NCBI GenBank assembly: GCA_001898625.1
Contig: MKUP01000025.1
Location: 124,001 to 188,000 of the forward strand
Reading direction: 5' to 3'
Length of the DNA: 64,000 nt
Source of the DNA: Burkholderiales bacterium 67-32
Lineage (GTDB): Bacteria > Pseudomonadota > Gammaproteobacteria > Burkholderiales > Burkholderiaceae_B
Shown here in pieces: positions 62,408 through 64,000 of the stretch. Under the pieces are notes generated by a model. It did not search any database and was not told the origin of the DNA. It was given only the letters and a program-made list of their open reading frames with translations. The stretch's first letter is position 1; each line of letters opens with the position of its first letter. The translations under genes were made by a program, and so were the position numbers.

Positions 62408-63855
62408 TTCTTCGCGCTCATCACCGACGACGACCGCGCCACGGCGTCGTCCAGCCCCTGCTTGGGCGGCTTGACGCCGTTCCAGACGGCGTTCAGTTCG
62501 CTGTTGATGATGTCGGTCACGCGATCGTAGTTGTTCAGGCGGAAGCCCCGCGTGAACTTGGCCGGCGGATTGGCCATGGCCCGCACCACGCTCTCGGCGC
62601 CCGGGATGTTCTTGTAGAAGGACACCTCGGAAGCGCGATAGGCCGCTTCGGTCAGCGGCAGGAAGCCGGTCTTCTGGTGCCATTCGGTCGCCACCACGGG
62701 CGTGGCCAGGTAGGCGATGAAGGTCGCCAGCGCCTTCTGTTCGGCGGTGGAATGGCCGCCCAGCGCCCAGAACGCGGAACCGCCCACGAACGGCGTGCTG
62801 GGACGCGAGGCCTCTTCCTCGTAGTAGGGAAGCGGCGCCACGCCATACGAGAACGAAGCCTTGTTCTGTACCTGCGCCAGCGCGCTGCTGCCGCTGGTCA
62901 GCACGGCGCATTCGCCGGATGCGAACGCGGCGTCGGCCTGGTCCTGGTCGGTGCGCACCGGGAACAGGTGGCTGCGGACCCAGCTCATCATCAGCGCCAG
63001 GTGGCGGACGTGCAGCAGGTCGTTGGCCAGCAACTGGGCGCCATTGGGGCCGTCCAGACCGTTGTTGCGGGTGGCATAGGCCGTGTTGTGCATGGCCGAG
63101 AGATTTTCCACGTGCACCCAAGTCTGCCAGCTGGTGGCGTAGGGACAGTTCACGCCGTTCTGCAGCAACGCGATCAGGTGCGCCTGCATGTCGCGCCAGG
63201 TGCGCGGCGGGGCATCGGGATCCAGGCCGGCGCGCCGGTACAAGTCGCGGTTGTAGAGATAGATGGGGATGTCGGCCATCCAGGGCAGCGCCAGCAGGCG
63301 GCCCTTGGCGTCGCTCATGCCGGCGGTGGTCTGCGGCAGGAACCAGCGCAGGTCCTTGATCGGATACTTGGCCAGCAGTTCATACATGGGCAGGATGGCC
63401 CCCTGCCGCGCGATGAACTCGGGCGAGCGGTTGTCGGGCAGTTCGACCAGGTGCGGGGCGCGGCGCGCGCGCACGGCGGCGGTGCCGTCCTCGATCAATG
63501 CCTCGACCGAGGGCTTGGACGTGACCTTGACCGTGAAGCCGTGCTGCTGTTCGTTGAAGCGCTGCACCAGCGAATCGAATTCCTGGGTCTGCTGCGGGTT
63601 CAGGGTATGCCATACCTGCAACTCGATCGGACCGGACGGCGCGGCCATCGCGGCGGCGGCGCCGGCGGCACCCGCCGCGCCGGCGGCCTTGGCCGCGCCC
63701 GCCGCGGGCTTCTTGGCCGGCGCGGCCTTGGCGGCCGGCTTGGCACTGCCCTTCTTGGCGCCCTGCGCCGCCGCCGTGCCCAGGCCGCCCACGGCCAGGA
63801 AACTGGCCGCGAGCACCGACACACCCCATTTCAACCAGCGCTTACTCGGCTGCAT
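62404..63855 (-). CDS. ugpB: UgpB-like glycerol-3-phosphate binding protein with Ala/Lys/Pro linker
   Basis: A 483-residue periplasmic extracellular-solute-binding protein. After a signal peptide (cut near TAAAQ, residue 31) comes a 45-residue stretch of Ala, Lys, Pro and Gly, then the UgpB fold from ELQVWHTLNPQQTQEFDSLV. Coupling to ugpQ supports the glycerol-3-phosphate role. The permease and ATPase genes (ugpAEC) are not next to it here. The ATG at 63855 is supported by GGAGAA nine bases upstream. Confidence 0.85.
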   Translation of the reverse strand: MQPSKRWLKWGVSVLAASFLAVGGLGTAAAQGAKKGSAKPAAKAAPAKKPAAGAAKAAGAAGAAGAAAAMAAPSGPIELQVWHTLNPQQTQEFDSLVQRFNEQQHGFTVKVTSKPSVEALIEDGTAAVRARRAPHLVELPDNRSPEFIARQGAILPMYELLAKYPIKDLRWFLPQTTAGMSDAKGRLLALPWMADIPIYLYNRDLYRRAGLDPDAPPRTWRDMQAHLIALLQNGVNCPYATSWQTWVHVENLSAMHNTAYATRNNGLDGPNGAQLLANDLLHVRHLALMMSWVRSHLFPVRTDQDQADAAFASGECAVLTSGSSALAQVQNKASFSYGVAPLPYYEEEASRPSTPFVGGSAFWALGGHSTAEQKALATFIAYLATPVVATEWHQKTGFLPLTEAAYRASEVSFYKNIPGAESVVRAMANPPAKFTRGFRLNNYDRVTDIINSELNAVWNGVKPPKQGLDDAVARSSSVMSAKK

Positions 63856-63897
63856 CGATCCGTTCTCCGAAAACATGGTCAAGCTCAAGAGACACAC

Positions 63898-64000
63898 TCA
63901 CAAAAAGGGAAAATCCACCTGCGGCCGACGGCCGCTGATCAGATCGGCCAAGGCCTTCCCTGACCCGCAGCCCATGGTCCAGCCCAAGGTGCCGTGCCCG
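63898..64000 (-). CDS. dadA: D-amino acid dehydrogenase small subunit, C-terminal end (partial)
   Basis: The minus strand from the window edge encodes 33 residues and a [23 protein letters not shown], then [13 protein letters not shown]. This is the closing FAD-binding segment of DadA, which oxidises D-amino acids to keto acids at the membrane. The rest of the gene lies beyond the window. Its stop is 42 bases upstream of the ugpB start. Confidence 0.85.
   Translation of the reverse strand, partial: GHGTLGWTMGCGSGKALADLISGRRPQVDFPFL

Overview
The window reads as chromosome of a high-GC betaproteobacterium of the Bordetella/Achromobacter type (Alcaligenaceae). Three things point there: several Bug-type (tripartite tricarboxylate) binding proteins, two CysB-family LysR regulators, and the gene order pepA-holC-valS next to lptF. 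This assignment is by pattern recognition, not by database search.

Region 1 (about 1-12,620) is visibly lower in GC than the rest. It is an accessory catabolic block that ends beside the 3' side of a tRNA-Ser(GGA) gene. One leftward operon (8058 to 180) encodes a Tat-type LivK-like binding protein, a complete LivHMGF branched-chain-type ABC transporter, an SDR dehydrogenase, a phthalate-dioxygenase-type Rieske oxygenase and a zinc alcohol dehydrogenase. A second leftward operon (11694 to 8276) encodes a DUF2848 protein, a cupin, an NMT1/THI5-like protein without a signal peptide, and an amidase-signature hydrolase. A divergent MarR regulator (12055-12618) and shared TAGTTA-type sites suggest joint control. 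The substrate is unknown; an aromatic or heteroaromatic amide or carboxylate is the simplest guess.

Region 2 (12,838-33,454) is mostly core: tRNA-Ser, acs, a YqhA-like protein, class I fumarase, an MFS/HbpS-like pair, an NlpC/P60 lipoprotein, a Fur-box-preceded DUF2325 gene, cysB-like, lptF, pepA, holC, valS, a BrnT/BrnA toxin-antitoxin pair, a GDSL esterase, tusA-like and alaS.

Region 3 (33,613-44,363) is a leftward type IVb pilus cluster of the IncI-plasmid R64 (Pil) kind: PilL-like, PilN secretin, PilO2, PilP, PilQ ATPase, PilR, PilS pilin and a 521-residue PilV-like minor pilin. It is followed by a small exported protein that could be a pilus-tip or pilus-secreted factor, and then by an unrecognised orphan gene.

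Region 4 (44,469-59,729) holds three catabolic operons. Leftward: GMC oxidoreductase, Bug receptor, alpha/beta hydrolase. Divergent from it: aldehyde dehydrogenase, enolase-superfamily enzyme, carboxymuconolactone-decarboxylase-like protein, 3-hydroxyisobutyrate-dehydrogenase-like enzyme. Leftward again: Bug receptor, fumarate-reductase-like flavoprotein, isocitrate-lyase-family lyase, aconitase/LeuCD-type large and small subunits, second Bug receptor, PrpF/Mii-type isomerase. The isomerase, dehydratase and lyase families of this last operon match the final steps of dimethylmalate metabolism known from anaerobic nicotinate fermentation, here in a presumably aerobic bacterium. A divergent CysB-like regulator (59,906) probably controls it.

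Region 5 (60,882-64,000) holds a metallophosphoesterase, UgpQ and UgpB homologues, and the C-terminal end of dadA running off the window.
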